Positions 16,211 through 25,596 of a stretch of 64,000 nucleotides of DNA are shown in pieces. The DNA lies in assembly GCA_963702685.1 (NCBI GenBank), contig CAVPDQ010000020.1, forward strand, positions 248,001 to 312,000, given 5' to 3'. This DNA comes from AP-15 sp963702685 (GTDB taxonomy: Bacteria; Pseudomonadota; Alphaproteobacteria; ATCC43930; CGMCC-115725). Position numbers and translations under genes: made by a program. Positions within the stretch are counted from its first letter, which is position 1; each line of letters starts with the position of its first letter. The notes below the pieces were generated by a model. The model was not told the origin of the DNA, searched no databases, and worked only from the letters and a program-made list of their open reading frames with translations.

Positions 16211-17503
16211 ATGCTGTCACCCGAAGACAACGAGCGCGTTACCCGAACCGGCGCGGGGACGCCGATGGGCGAGGTGTTGCGGCGCTACTGGATCCCGGCG
16301 CTGATGACGCGCGAGATCCCCGAGCCCGATGGCCCGCCGGTACGCGTCCAGCTCCTCGGCGAAAAGCTCCTCGGGTTTCGCGACAGCCAGGGCCGGGTCG
16401 GCCTCGTCGATGAATTCTGCCCGCACCGCCGTGCCTCGCTGTGGTTCGGGCGCAACGAGGATGCGGGACTGCGCTGCATCTATCACGGCTGGAAATGGGA
16501 TGTCGATGGCAACTGCCTCGACCAAATGAACGAGCCGCAGCAGTTCTGCGACAAGGTGCGGCTGACCGCCTATCCGACGGTCGAGATGGGCGGCGTGATC
16601 TGGGCCTATATGGGGCCAAAAGACAAGATGCCGGCGCCGCCGGCCTTTGAATGGACGCAGGTCCCGGAAACCCACCGCCACGTCTCCAAGGTGTGGGAGG
16701 AGTGCAACTGGCTGCAGGCGCTGGAGGGCGGCATCGACACCTCGCACGCGCCGATCCTGCATCGCACGATCACACCGAATACCAACCGTCCGGGTATCCC
16801 GGTCCAAGGACCGTTTGTGCGCGGGCGCGCGCCGATCCTCGAAGTCGACATCACCGATTACGGCTATCGCTATGTCGGCATCCGCCCGCTCGATGACGAC
16901 CAGACCTATGTCCGGTCCTACCATTTCGTCATGCCGTTTACCCAGATCCGGCCACAGCAGCTGGGCCGTGCGATGGGCGGCGGCGACCGCCCCAACATCG
17001 CCGGCCATATCTGGGTCCCGATCGACGACGAGAACTGCATGGTGTGGAACTGGATGTACAGCTTTGGCGAGCAGGGCCTCAACGATGACGACCGCATGGA
17101 GCGCGGCAACGGCAACGGCCCCGATTATGTCGAGCAGTCCGGCGAGTTCCGCTCGTTTCGCAACAAGCGCAACAGCTGGATGATCGACCGCGAGGTGCAA
17201 AAGCGCGAGACCTTTACCGGCATCGAGGGCATCAACACCCAGGACCGCGCGGTGCAGGAGGGGATGGGGCCGATTGTCGACCGCTCAAAGGAATTTCTCG
17301 GGCCCGCGGACCGGGCGATCGTCGCGACGCGGCGACTCCTCCTCGATTCGGTCAAGACCGTAGCGGCCGGCGGCAACCCGCCGGGGGCCGATGCCAGCTA
17401 TTACTCGGCGCGCGCGATCGAGAAAATCTTTCCGCGGCAGGAGACCTGGCGCAACACCGTGCTGCCCGAGATGTACGCCGAAGACCTGGTCGCGGCCAAG
17501 TAG
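16211..17503 (+). CDS. Rieske [2Fe-2S] aromatic ring-hydroxylating oxygenase, alpha subunit
   Basis: The 430-residue protein is of the phthalate-4,5-dioxygenase type. The Rieske cluster ligands are in CPHR (about residues 70-73) and CIYHGW (about 90-95). The mononuclear iron site is in EGGIDTSHAPILH (about 172-184), where Asp and two His give the 2-His-1-carboxylate triad. It opens a ring or demethylates an aromatic substrate using electrons from a separate reductase, which is not nearby. GGAGGAATGCACCG precedes the ATG. It stands alone downstream of the ribosomal operon with 158 bases between. Confidence 0.9.
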   Translation: MLSPEDNERVTRTGAGTPMGEVLRRYWIPALMTREIPEPDGPPVRVQLLGEKLLGFRDSQGRVGLVDEFCPHRRASLWFGRNEDAGLRCIYHGWKWDVDGNCLDQMNEPQQFCDKVRLTAYPTVEMGGVIWAYMGPKDKMPAPPAFEWTQVPETHRHVSKVWEECNWLQALEGGIDTSHAPILHRTITPNTNRPGIPVQGPFVRGRAPILEVDITDYGYRYVGIRPLDDDQTYVRSYHFVMPFTQIRPQQLGRAMGGGDRPNIAGHIWVPIDDENCMVWNWMYSFGEQGLNDDDRMERGNGNGPDYVEQSGEFRSFRNKRNSWMIDREVQKRETFTGIEGINTQDRAVQEGMGPIVDRSKEFLGPADRAIVATRRLLLDSVKTVAAGGNPPGADASYYSARAIEKIFPRQETWRNTVLPEMYAEDLVAAK

Positions 17504-17545
17504 GCCCAGACCTCAAGTCTCAATGCCAGCCCCTAAGCCTCAATC

Positions 17546-18334
17546 TCAGCGCATCCGGCCGGTCGCAAGGCCGTAGAGGGCGAGCAGCAGCTCCAGCGCG
17601 ATCAGGCCGATGATGTACCATTCGAGGCGCAGGCTGCGGCGGTTCTGAACGAGATCGACGAGCCGGCCCGCGGTCTCGCCAATCAGCGCCAGCTTGCGTT
17701 CCATGGCGCGGCTGCGCTCGGCCAGCTCATACTCGTCCTCGAGCCTCGAATAGAGGCGCTCGAGCTCGGGGTGGTCCCAGAGGACGTCGGGTTTTTCGTC
17801 GACCTCGACGCGGCCGACCATGCGGTGCTGGGTCAACAGCACGTCGCCGATCTGCCGCAGCAGATCCTTGGCCTGGGCGCCGGCCCGGCCCTGGCGCTGC
17901 AGGCCCGCCGCGAGCGGCTCGATCCGGTCGAAGACGCCGGCGATGCGGCCTTCGTAATGCGCGAGCACGAGGCTTTTCGACAACACATTGGCGATGATCT
18001 GCAGCCGCTCGGGCGAGGCTTCGTGCAACAGGACCGTGCCGGAAGGGTCGAGCTGATCGTCGCCTGCCGGATTGAGCCGAACCTGGAGCTGGTCGGTTTC
18101 CGGGCTCGGCAGCGGATCATGGACGCGCGCCCGCAACGAACGCAGCACCTCGTCCTCTTCGATCGCCGACAGCCCGGCAAAGACGGCCACGCCGTAGCGA
18201 AACAGGAAGGCGGTGCCCCGACGCCCGACGCGCAGGGTCAGCGGGTTGATCGCGATCGTGTCGTCGCGCTCGAGGCCGCGCGTCTCCAGCCGCTCGCCGA
18301 GCAGCAGGGCGCGGACGGCGAGGGTTTCGGTCAT
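17546..18334 (-). CDS. RMD1/YagE (DUF155) family protein
   Basis: The 262-residue protein is of the family represented by yeast RMD1. The N-terminal two thirds form a soluble domain with FLFRYGVAVFAGL; the strongest conserved block is HPELERLYSRLEDEYELAERS near residues 190-210, followed by a C-terminal hydrophobic helix (WYIIGLIALELLLALYGLA), so it is likely tail-anchored. Molecular function is unknown in bacteria. It ends 43 bases before the Rieske gene stop on the opposite strand, and starts 48 bases after the KamA gene with a short gggct repeat between. Confidence 0.85.
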   Translation of the reverse strand: MTETLAVRALLLGERLETRGLERDDTIAINPLTLRVGRRGTAFLFRYGVAVFAGLSAIEEDEVLRSLRARVHDPLPSPETDQLQVRLNPAGDDQLDPSGTVLLHEASPERLQIIANVLSKSLVLAHYEGRIAGVFDRIEPLAAGLQRQGRAGAQAKDLLRQIGDVLLTQHRMVGRVEVDEKPDVLWDHPELERLYSRLEDEYELAERSRAMERKLALIGETAGRLVDLVQNRRSLRLEWYIIGLIALELLLALYGLATGRMR

Positions 18335-18382
18335 CGGCCGGCCGGTTTTGGCGCTGAGCCGGGCTGGGCTGGGCTGGGCCGA

Positions 18383-19428
18383 CTAGCCGGCGCCGGGGGG
18401 ATCGGCCGGGTAGCTGTGGCGGCGGCCGGAGCCGTCCTCGACCAGCCAACCGCCGGCGGCATCGTCGCGGCAGATCGCGCAGCGAGCGATCGGCACCTTG
18501 CCCCAGCCGCCGGGGATATCGAGCACATAGGTCGGCTGGCACAGGCCGGAGACGCGCCCACGCAACGAATGCACCAGGCGCTGGCCCTCGGCGACCCCGG
18601 TGCGGAAATGCGCGGTGCCGCGGGCGAGATCGGCGTGGTGCAGGTAGTAGGGCTTGACCCGCATCGCGACAAGACCGCGAAACAGCGCTTCGAGCACCGC
18701 CGCATCGTCGTTGACACCGCGCAGCAGCACGGTCTGCGACAGCACCGGGATGCCGGCGCGGACCAGCCGGGTTACCGCTGCTTTCGCTGCTTTGGTCAAT
18801 TCGCGCGGGTGGTTGGCGTGGATCACGACGTAGACCGCCTGCTCCGCCGTCAGCGCCTCGACCAAGGCCGGGCCGATTCGGGCGGGATCGGCGATCGGGA
18901 CCCGGCTATGAAAGCGGATCACGGCGATATGGCCGATGCGGCCGAGCGCGCGGACGATTTGGCCGAGGCGGCGCGGGCTCAATACAAACGGGTCGCCGCC
19001 GGTGACGATGACCTCCCAGATCTCCGGCCGGCCGCGGATGTAGTCAAACGCGTTTTCGAGCTCGGCGGCGGTCAGCATCGCGCCTTTTTTGCCCACCACC
19101 TCGCGGCGAAAGCAAAAACGGCAATAGACCGGGCACAGCAGGGTCGGCTTTAGCAGCACCCGGTCGGGGTAGCGGTGAACGATGCCGGGAACCGGCGACC
19201 AGCGCTCGTCGCCGATCGGATCGGCGAGCTCCTCGGCGGCGATCGCGAGCTCGGCGGCGTTCGGCACGAACTGGGCCGCGATCGGATCGCCCGAATCGGA
19301 GGGATCGATCAGCACCGCCAAATTCCCGGTCAACGCAACCGAGAATTTTTCCGCCACCCGCCGAATCTCGTCGCCGCGGCCAGGATCGACCAGCCCGGCC
19401 GGAACGAGATCCTCGACGCCGAGGCTCA
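18383..19428 (-). CDS. KamA/EpmB-family radical SAM protein (lysine 2,3-aminomutase-like)
   Basis: The 348-residue radical-SAM enzyme has the cluster motif CPVYCRFCFRR (CxxxCxxC) near residues 117-127, the GGDP SAM motif (VTGGDPFVLS) and a PLP-binding lysine region near MRVKPYYLHH. Family members convert L-alpha-lysine to beta-lysine, either as a free metabolite or for modification of elongation factor P; no EpmA or efp gene is nearby to decide. A C-terminal CAIC pair may bind zinc, as in lysine aminomutases. ATG 19428 is chosen, without a clear ribosome site; the frame extends upstream through the small secreted gene but does not look coding there. Confidence 0.82.
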
Positions 19429-19466
19429 TTCGATCGGGGGCGCGAGCCGGCAAGCGCGCGAGCCGG

Positions 19467-19721
19467 CTACTGGCGACCGCCCGACTGCCCGAACGAGGCG
19501 ACGCATTGGGCGTGCAGCTGCGGATCGCTGATCGGCCCGCATTCCTCCTGCATCCGCTTTTTGGCAAAGGAGGGGTTGCTGTGCAGCACCTGCTCGTAGC
19601 GCTCGCTCTGGCGCACGTTCGAGGCCGCGCTCGGGTCGGTCGGCATCGTTTGGGCAAAGCCCGCGCCGCCCGCGGCGATGATCAGCGCCGCGGCAAAAAT
19701 CGCCGGTGAGCATTTGGCCAT
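19467..19721 (-). CDS. small exported hypothetical protein
   Basis: The 84-residue protein has an N-terminal signal peptide (MAKCSPAIFAAALII, cleavage near AGFAQ) and a mature part of about 60 residues with two cysteines (EECGPIS and AQCVASF) that could form a disulfide in the periplasm. AGAGGAGC lies 6-7 bases before the ATG, a good ribosome site. I do not recognise a family. It follows the SDR gene by 20 bases on the same strand. Confidence 0.7.
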   Translation of the reverse strand: MAKCSPAIFAAALIIAAGGAGFAQTMPTDPSAASNVRQSERYEQVLHSNPSFAKKRMQEECGPISDPQLHAQCVASFGQSGGRQ

Positions 19722-19741
19722 GTCTCGCTCCTCTGCTGGGG

Positions 19742-20488
19742 TCAATCCGCCATCGTCAGCCCGCCGCTGACGCTCAACACCTGGCCGGTAATATAGTCCG
19801 AACGCGGGCTCAGGAAAAATTCGACCGCATGCGCGATTTCGATCGGCCGGGCGATGCGGCGAAACGGGATCGCGCGGGTCAGCGCTGCTTTGATCCGCTC
19901 GGGCTGACGCTGGAACAGCGGCGTGTCGGTCGGGCCGGGGCACACGCAATTGACGTTGACGCCATAGCGCGCCATCTCGCGCGCCAGCGATTTGGTGAAC
20001 GCGATCAAGCCGCCCTTCGCCGCCGCATAGACGGTCTCGCCGGTGCTGCCGACGCGCCCGGCATCGCTCGAAATATTGACGATCTTGCCGTGCCGGGCCG
20101 CGATCATCGCCGGCAATATGGCGCGGGTCAGCCGCACCGCGCCCATCAGATTGACCGCGATCAGCCGGTCCCACATGTCCGGCGGGTTGTCGAGAAACGG
20201 CTCGATCCGGTCCCAGCCGGCGCCGTTGACGAGCCCATCGACCCGCTCGACCTCGCCAAGCACCGAAGCGGCGAAGCGATCGACCGAGAGCGGATCGACG
20301 AGGTCGAGCGGCCGGAAGTCGATGACGAGCCCTTGGGCGGCGCCTTCAGCCGCGGCATTGCGGCCGCCGGCCTCGTCGACATCGCCGACAAAGACGCGGG
20401 CACCGCCCTCGGCGAGCAGCACGGCCGTCGCCTTGCCGATGCCCGAAGCGCCGCCGGTCACGATGACTGCGCTGCCGCGCAGCTCCAT
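19742..20488 (-). CDS. SDR family NAD(P)-dependent oxidoreductase
   Basis: The 248-residue classical short-chain dehydrogenase has the cofactor motif TGGASGIG (residues 11-18), NGAG in place of the usual NNAG near 88, catalytic Ser in ISSDAGR, catalytic YxxxK in YAAAKGG and PG near 186. Asp in VGDVDEAG at the end of beta-2 suggests NAD preference. GGGAGG precedes the ATG. The substrate is unknown. Confidence 0.9.
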   Translation of the reverse strand: MELRGSAVIVTGGASGIGKATAVLLAEGGARVFVGDVDEAGGRNAAAEGAAQGLVIDFRPLDLVDPLSVDRFAASVLGEVERVDGLVNGAGWDRIEPFLDNPPDMWDRLIAVNLMGAVRLTRAILPAMIAARHGKIVNISSDAGRVGSTGETVYAAAKGGLIAFTKSLAREMARYGVNVNCVCPGPTDTPLFQRQPERIKAALTRAIPFRRIARPIEIAHAVEFFLSPRSDYITGQVLSVSGGLTMAD

Positions 20489-20548
20489 CGGCTCGCCTCC
20501 CTCACGCGATCGCAGCGGCGCAACCCATGCCCCGCCGCAGCGGGAGGG

Positions 20549-22147
20549 TCAAGCTGCACCTTCGGCCAGAGCCGGCGCCGCGGCAATGCCGCCACCCGTC
20601 CGCAGCGAATCGAGAACCAGCGCGGCAAGCCCGTGCGCCGGCAGGTCGAGGCGCTGCGCCGGGCGCGCGCGGCCGGGCCACAAGACGTAATCGGTGCTCC
20701 ATTCGTCAAAGCCGAAATGACCAAAGGCGCGCGGCAGGCTCGGCAGATGGTCGCCGTAAAAGGCAAAGATGCCGCCGTCGCCGCGGCGCTCGAGCCCCTC
20801 GACCAATATTTGCAGCATCTCGTCGGACCGGCGCAAGCCGTCGAGGTAGCGCAAGAGATCGCCGCCCTGCGGCACCTCCAAGGCATCGAGATGCCTGGGG
20901 ATACCGGCATCGATCGCCGGCCTCGCCCCGTGCCAGGAACCGTGCCACGGGCCGTGCCACGGGCCGTGCCACGGGCCGTGGTTGCCCATCGTGATGGCAA
21001 AGACAAAGGTTTGCGGCCCCTCCGCCTCGAGCGTCTGCAAGATATGACGAGCCAGCTCCGGGTCGGAGCAATAGGGCGGCCGGCGCGATGTGCCGAGGCT
21101 CGCGCCATCGCGGAACACATCGAAGCCCAATGCCGGCAAGGTCAAATCGCGGCGGAAAAACCGGCGGTCGAACGGGTGCAGGCACAAGGTCCGATAGCCG
21201 AGAGCGCGCAATTGCCAGGCGAGCGAGGCGACCGGCACGCGGGCAAAAGCGTGGTAGGGGTTGAAGCGGTCGTAGCCGAGATCGCAATCGGCAATACCGG
21301 TCAGCGCGGCGAATTCGGTGCGCATCGTGTTGGCGCCCCAGCCCGAGACGTCGAGCCGGCCGAAAGTGGCGCCCGCGGCGCAACAGGCGTCGAAGCCCGG
21401 CAGCAGATCGGCCGGGAGCTGCGGCGCCAGCCGGCGGGCGTCAAAAAACGATTCGCACTGCACCATCACGATCGGGCCCGCCGAACCGGGCCGCCCTTTG
21501 ATGATCGCCGGCGCCGCTGGCCGGTGCCGGCTGCGGCGCTCGTTCCGCTCGGCGCGGGCGATCACGCCAAAAACATAAAGGGTGGTAAACGGCCCCAGCC
21601 GGCTCGCATCGGCAAAGGGGTCGCCCGAAGGAGCGAGGCGGCGCAACACCCGCGCGAGCGCCCCCAGCAGCGGCTCCCGCGACACCGCCCAACCGATCGC
21701 GCACAGAAGGAGCGCAATGATGACGGAGGAAAACGGCGCGGGCGGCGTCGGCGGCGTCTCCAGCACCAGCAAGCCGATGGCCGCGACGATCGCCGCCGCC
21801 GCCCCGCCGATGACGAGCCCCGGCCCGGCAAACGGAAGATAAAGCTGGGGATGGGTGAAGATCTGCGGCAATTCGGACATGTCGGAAAATACGACCGGCT
21901 CTTTCAGCGCGTCGCGTTTCGCCCAATCGGCGAGCGCCAACCCGCCCCCGAGCGCCAAAAGGACAACACCCGCGAACAGCGGCCGGCCGGTCGCCACCAG
22001 CAGCAGCAACCCAGCAAAGGCGACCGGGGCAATGTCGAGCGCCGCTGCGGGCCATTTTATCGCACGCGCGCCGGCGACATGGCGCGGCAGCAGCCAGGCG
22101 CCGAGCACCAGCACGACGGCCGAGCCGATGTGGAGCCAGAGCGGCAT
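20549..22147 (-). CDS. LTA-synthase-like membrane sulfatase/phosphotransferase
   Basis: The 532-residue protein has about five N-terminal membrane helices (residues 5-170) followed by an extracytoplasmic alkaline-phosphatase/sulfatase-fold domain. The likely metal-binding and nucleophile region is VQCESFF and GANTMRTEF (Thr as in LtaS), with YGDHLPSL as the second metal site. Relatives transfer phosphoglycerol or phosphoethanolamine to envelope glycans, including osmoregulated periplasmic glucans. A run of HGPW repeats near residues 390-406 is an in-frame 12-bp expansion. It starts 6 bases after the upstream SDR stop, so the two are probably an operon. Confidence 0.82.
   Translation of the reverse strand: MPLWLHIGSAVVLVLGAWLLPRHVAGARAIKWPAAALDIAPVAFAGLLLLVATGRPLFAGVVLLALGGGLALADWAKRDALKEPVVFSDMSELPQIFTHPQLYLPFAGPGLVIGGAAAAIVAAIGLLVLETPPTPPAPFSSVIIALLLCAIGWAVSREPLLGALARVLRRLAPSGDPFADASRLGPFTTLYVFGVIARAERNERRSRHRPAAPAIIKGRPGSAGPIVMVQCESFFDARRLAPQLPADLLPGFDACCAAGATFGRLDVSGWGANTMRTEFAALTGIADCDLGYDRFNPYHAFARVPVASLAWQLRALGYRTLCLHPFDRRFFRRDLTLPALGFDVFRDGASLGTSRRPPYCSDPELARHILQTLEAEGPQTFVFAITMGNHGPWHGPWHGPWHGSWHGARPAIDAGIPRHLDALEVPQGGDLLRYLDGLRRSDEMLQILVEGLERRGDGGIFAFYGDHLPSLPRAFGHFGFDEWSTDYVLWPGRARPAQRLDLPAHGLAALVLDSLRTGGGIAAAPALAEGAA
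20929..20976 (-). repeat. 12-bp tandem repeat within the LTA-synthase-like gene
   Basis: Three exact units of cgtgccacgggc (20941-20976) follow one variant unit (20929-20940). In the protein they give repeated H-G-P-W tetrads next to the conserved GNHG motif. The 12-bp period preserves frame, so copy number changes would lengthen the loop beside a metal-site segment without breaking the gene. Confidence 0.85.
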
Positions 22148-22153
22148 GCGCCG

Positions 22154-22933
22154 TCAGGCCGAATGAATGCGAAAGTGAAAGCGGCGCAGGATCATGTCGC
22201 CGATGATCGCCGGGGCGATGTCGCAGAATTTGAGGCCGAAGACGAGCGGCCAGGGAAACGAGATACGCCGCCGGCCGCGGTCGAGCCCGCGCTTGACCTT
22301 GCGCGCCGCAGCTTCGGCGCTGGCGAGAAACGGGGTCGCGCCGTCGAACCGGTCGGTCATCGGCGATGCAAAAAACCCCGGGCACACGATCGTGACCCCG
22401 ACGCCGCGCGGCTCCAGCCGCGGCCGCAACGCCTCGGCGTAGGCGCGCAGCCCGGCCTTGCTGGCGCAATAGCCGGGGCTGTAGGGCAGCCCGCGAAAGG
22501 CGGCGATCGAGGCGACGAGCGCGACCCGCCCGCGCCGGCGCGCGCAAAAGGCCGGGAGCAACGGCTCGACCGTGTTGGCCATGCCGAGGAGGTTGACCCG
22601 AACCTGGCGCTCGATCGTCTCGGCGCCCTCCGACGGGCTGTCCGGGTCGGGTCCGGCGGAGGTGCCGGCGTTCGCGATCAAGAGCTCGGCCGGGTGCTCG
22701 CGATCGAACTCGTGCAACCATGACGCCATCGCGGCGCGGTCGGTTACGTCGATCGCGGCAACGCTCACGCTCGCCCCCCTTTCCGCGCACCCCTGCGCAA
22801 CCGTGTCGAGCCGCTCTCGGTCGCGCCCGAGCAGCCCGAGCGTCACCCCCGGGGCCGCGTGCAGCCGGGCCAAGGCCGCGCCGAGCCCGCTCGACGCGCC
22901 GGTTATGACTACCACGCGGAACGGCGCGCGCAT
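22154..22933 (-). CDS. SDR family oxidoreductase
   Basis: The 259-residue short-chain dehydrogenase has the cofactor motif TGASSGLG, NAGT (in place of NNAG), catalytic Ser in VASIAAFRG, YxxxK in YCASKAGL and PGFF. The C-terminus after FGLKFCDIAP is basic and hydrophobic, suggesting membrane association. The ATG at 22933 (MRAPFRVVV) is preferred because the upstream TTG at 22954 lies in a tandem repeat. It shares an operon with the LTA-synthase-like gene, so a role in envelope glycan or lipid synthesis is possible. Confidence 0.87.
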   Translation of the reverse strand: MRAPFRVVVITGASSGLGAALARLHAAPGVTLGLLGRDRERLDTVAQGCAERGASVSVAAIDVTDRAAMASWLHEFDREHPAELLIANAGTSAGPDPDSPSEGAETIERQVRVNLLGMANTVEPLLPAFCARRRGRVALVASIAAFRGLPYSPGYCASKAGLRAYAEALRPRLEPRGVGVTIVCPGFFASPMTDRFDGATPFLASAEAAARKVKRGLDRGRRRISFPWPLVFGLKFCDIAPAIIGDMILRRFHFRIHSA

Positions 22934-22944
22934 CCCCCGAGCCC

Positions 22945-22988
22945 AGACCGCCAATGTCCTGAAACTAGACCGCCAATGTCCTGAAAGC
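22945..22988. repeat. 22-bp tandem duplication upstream of the SDR gene
   Basis: The unit agaccgccaatgtcctgaaa plus two bases occurs at 22945-22966 and again at 22967-22988. It is directly upstream of the SDR start. The rest of the 342-base interval to the catalase stop holds the palindrome listed next and no gene. Confidence 0.8.
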
Positions 22989-23135
22989 CGTCAGCGCCGG
23001 CTGGCGCCGCATCCCCGGCAATCTCGGCAAAGGCGGTCGCGCTGTCTATCGGAAATGTGCAGCCTTGTTCCCCGGATAGCGTCGAAGGTTGGCGGCCGCA
23101 ACCGGCCGCGCCTGAAACCCCCGGCTAACGGCGCT

Positions 23136-23258
23136 GCATGGTTCGAGACGCACGCGGTGCGTGCTCCTCACCATGAGGTCCTTCCCTGGAAAGGTGAAGC
23201 CATTGCCGGCCCGACCTCATCCTGAGGGCCGCGCGCAGCGCGGCGTCTCGAAGGATGC
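23136..23258. repeat. palindromic intergenic element D (about 123 bp)
   Basis: The ends GCATGGTTCGAGACGC and (reversed) GCATCCTTCGAGACGC are inverted repeats, and the centre contains further inverted blocks (ctcaccatgaggtcc and gacctcatcctgag). From memory, very similar sequences are dispersed in Bradyrhizobium- and Rhodopseudomonas-type genomes; that was not checked. It lies between the SDR promoter and the catalase stop and could act as a bidirectional terminator or be a non-autonomous mobile repeat. Confidence 0.75.
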
Positions 23259-23275
23259 GGCCCGCGCTCGGCAGG

Positions 23276-25375
23276 TCACGGGATGTTGCGCACCTTCGGC
23301 TCGCGCGCCCAGACCCGGGTCTTTTTTGCGGCGGCGATAAAGCCCGCGACAGAACCCGGCTCGCGCAGCGCCACGACCCCTTCGTCGGCAAGGTCGTCGC
23401 CGATCCCGGCGCGGCGCAGCAAGGGTGCTGCCGCCGGCACGTGGCCGATGATTTTCAGGTGGTTGAACGCGTCGGCGACAAAACCGACAGCGCCGGCGTC
23501 GCGCGCCAGCTCTTTCGCACCGGCGTCCGACACGATCACCGCCACCGCGTCAAAGAAGATCGACGGGCCGCCATCGATGCGCGTATCGGCGGCGAGCATC
23601 TTGCCGTCGGCCAGTTTGGCCCCGCCGATGTGAGGTGCGACAATTTTGAGCCGCGCCCCTTCCTGTTCGACCGATTTGCGCAAGGCCTCGACGAGCGACC
23701 GGTCGGCGCCGTCGCTGACGAGGCAGCCGATGATCCGCCCTTTGATCGACTGCGGCGCCTTGCCGATGATGCTGAGCGCCGGCGACGGCTTGACCTCGCG
23801 CCGGGCGGGCACCTTGGTCTCGGCCGGCTCGATCGTCCCGTCGAGCCGCAGCCCGGCGGCAACCCGGCGACCCATTTTTTCGTCGATATGCAAGAGATGC
23901 GACACCGCCCGCTCGCGAATCGCCGGTGTCTCGACCTTGCTCAGCTCGAAAACGAAGGCCGAGACGATGTGGTTCTGCTCGGGCTCGGCCTGGCTCAGAT
24001 AGAACATCCGCGCCTGGGTGTAATGATCGGCAAAGGATTCGGGCCGGATGCGCATCGTATCGCCGTTTTCGGGCCGGTTGAGGCCGGAAAAGCCGCGGGC
24101 CGGGTCGGCGCGCGGCGCCTCGGGAGCGAGCGAGTTCGGCTCGTAATTGACCCGGCCCGTGTCGGTCCGCATCCGCATATGACCGTCGCGCTGCAGATTG
24201 GCCCACGGGCATTTCGGCTGGTTGACCGGGATCTCGTTAAAGTTTGGGCCGCCGAGCCGGATCAGCTGGGTGTCGAGATACGAGAACAGGCGCCCTTGCA
24301 GCAGCGGATCGTTGGAAAAATCGATCCCGGGCACGACATTGGCGGGGCAGAACGCGACCTGCTCGGTCTCGGCAAAAAAATTGTCCGGGTTGCGGTCGAG
24401 CACCATGCGGCCGACGATCTTGAGCGGCACCAGCTCCTCCGGCACGAGCTTGGTTGCGTCGAGCACATCGAAATCGAATTTCGCGGCCTCGTCCTCGCTG
24501 AACAGCTGGACCCCGAAATCCCATTCCGGGAAAGCCCCGGCTTCGATCGCCTCCCGCAGGTCGCGCCGGTGGAAATCGGGGTCGGCGCCGTTGATCTTGA
24601 CCGCCTCGTCCCACAGCACCGATTGCATGCCGATCCGCGGCCGCCAGTGGAACTTGACAAAGGTGGCCTTGCCCTCGGCGTTGACGAGACGGAAGGTGTT
24701 GACGCCAAAGCCCTCGATCATGCGCAGCGAGCGCGGGATCGAGCGGTCCGACATCGCCCACATGATCGCGTGCCAGGTCTCCGGCGTCAGCGACACGAAA
24801 TCCCACAGCGTGTCGTGGGCCGAGGCCGCCTGCGGATAGCCGCGGTCGGGCTCCATCTTGACCGAATGCACAAAGTCCGGAAACTTGATCGCGTCTTGAA
24901 TAAAGAAAACCGGGGCGTTGTTGCCGACCAGGTCGAAATTGCCTTCTTTCGTATAGAATTTGGTGGCAAAGCCGCGGATGTCGCGCGGCAGGTCGCCCGA
25001 GCCCGCACCCCCGGCAACCGTCGAGATGCGCACAAAGACCGGCGTCTTCTCGCCGACCCGCTGCAGAAAATCGGCCTTTGTGTATTGGCCCAGGGATTGG
25101 GTCAGCTCGAAATAGCCATGGGCGCCCGAGCCGCGGGCGTGGACGATGCGCTCCGGAATGCGCTCATGGTCGAAATGGGTGATCTTTTCGCGCAGGATAA
25201 AGTCTTCGAGCAGGGTCGGCCCGCGCGGGTGCGACTTCAACGAGTTCTGGTTGTCGGCGATAACAACGCCCTGGTTGGTGGTCAGCGTCGCGCCGCCGGC
25301 GCTGGGTAGCTGATGCGGCTCGCCGCCGGCGCCGGTCTTCGCCGCGGGCAGCGCAGTGGGTTTGCTTTTGGCCAT
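23276..25375 (-). CDS. katE: large-subunit catalase HPII
   Basis: The 699-residue clade-2 catalase converts hydrogen peroxide to water and oxygen. The distal catalytic His79 is in ERIVHARGSGAHG, the catalytic Asn is in DLVGNNAPVF (about 151-152) and the proximal haem ligand is Tyr365 in RLFSYLDTQL. The extra C-terminal flavodoxin/GATase-like domain typical of HPII runs from about 545 to the end (GRIIGCLVSDGAD, IFFDAVAVIVSDAGA). GGAGGTTCGGC precedes the ATG. The gene stands alone. Confidence 0.96.
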   Translation of the reverse strand: MAKSKPTALPAAKTGAGGEPHQLPSAGGATLTTNQGVVIADNQNSLKSHPRGPTLLEDFILREKITHFDHERIPERIVHARGSGAHGYFELTQSLGQYTKADFLQRVGEKTPVFVRISTVAGGAGSGDLPRDIRGFATKFYTKEGNFDLVGNNAPVFFIQDAIKFPDFVHSVKMEPDRGYPQAASAHDTLWDFVSLTPETWHAIMWAMSDRSIPRSLRMIEGFGVNTFRLVNAEGKATFVKFHWRPRIGMQSVLWDEAVKINGADPDFHRRDLREAIEAGAFPEWDFGVQLFSEDEAAKFDFDVLDATKLVPEELVPLKIVGRMVLDRNPDNFFAETEQVAFCPANVVPGIDFSNDPLLQGRLFSYLDTQLIRLGGPNFNEIPVNQPKCPWANLQRDGHMRMRTDTGRVNYEPNSLAPEAPRADPARGFSGLNRPENGDTMRIRPESFADHYTQARMFYLSQAEPEQNHIVSAFVFELSKVETPAIRERAVSHLLHIDEKMGRRVAAGLRLDGTIEPAETKVPARREVKPSPALSIIGKAPQSIKGRIIGCLVSDGADRSLVEALRKSVEQEGARLKIVAPHIGGAKLADGKMLAADTRIDGGPSIFFDAVAVIVSDAGAKELARDAGAVGFVADAFNHLKIIGHVPAAAPLLRRAGIGDDLADEGVVALREPGSVAGFIAAAKKTRVWAREPKVRNIP

Positions 25376-25596
25376 GCCGAACCTCCATCACGATTCGACG
25401 GAAAACGCCGTATCGCGGCCAAGGTTGCCCGCCATCGGCGTGCCCGCCTCCCTGCGCCGGATATGGGGCGAGGTTCGATCGCGTCAATAGATTAGAATGA
25501 ATTTAATTTGCTACACCGCGCGCACAGTGCTCCCACCCCGGATCGCCGGTGACAATCGCCCGGAGCGGCAAAAGCGCTCGGACAGCGAGCCCTGGG

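Noticed and set aside
20929..20976. Possible CRISPR-like repeat
   Set aside because: Units are 12 bp, contiguous and without spacers, inside a protein gene. No CRISPR array or cas gene is present in the window.
19706..22723. 1005-codon open frame on the plus strand
   Set aside because: It is antisense to an SDR, an LTA-synthase-like gene and a second SDR, all with clear motifs; its translation is Arg/Asp-rich with no recognisable domain.
23255..25309. 684-codon plus-strand frame
   Set aside because: It is the antisense shadow of katE, which has all catalytic residues on the minus strand.
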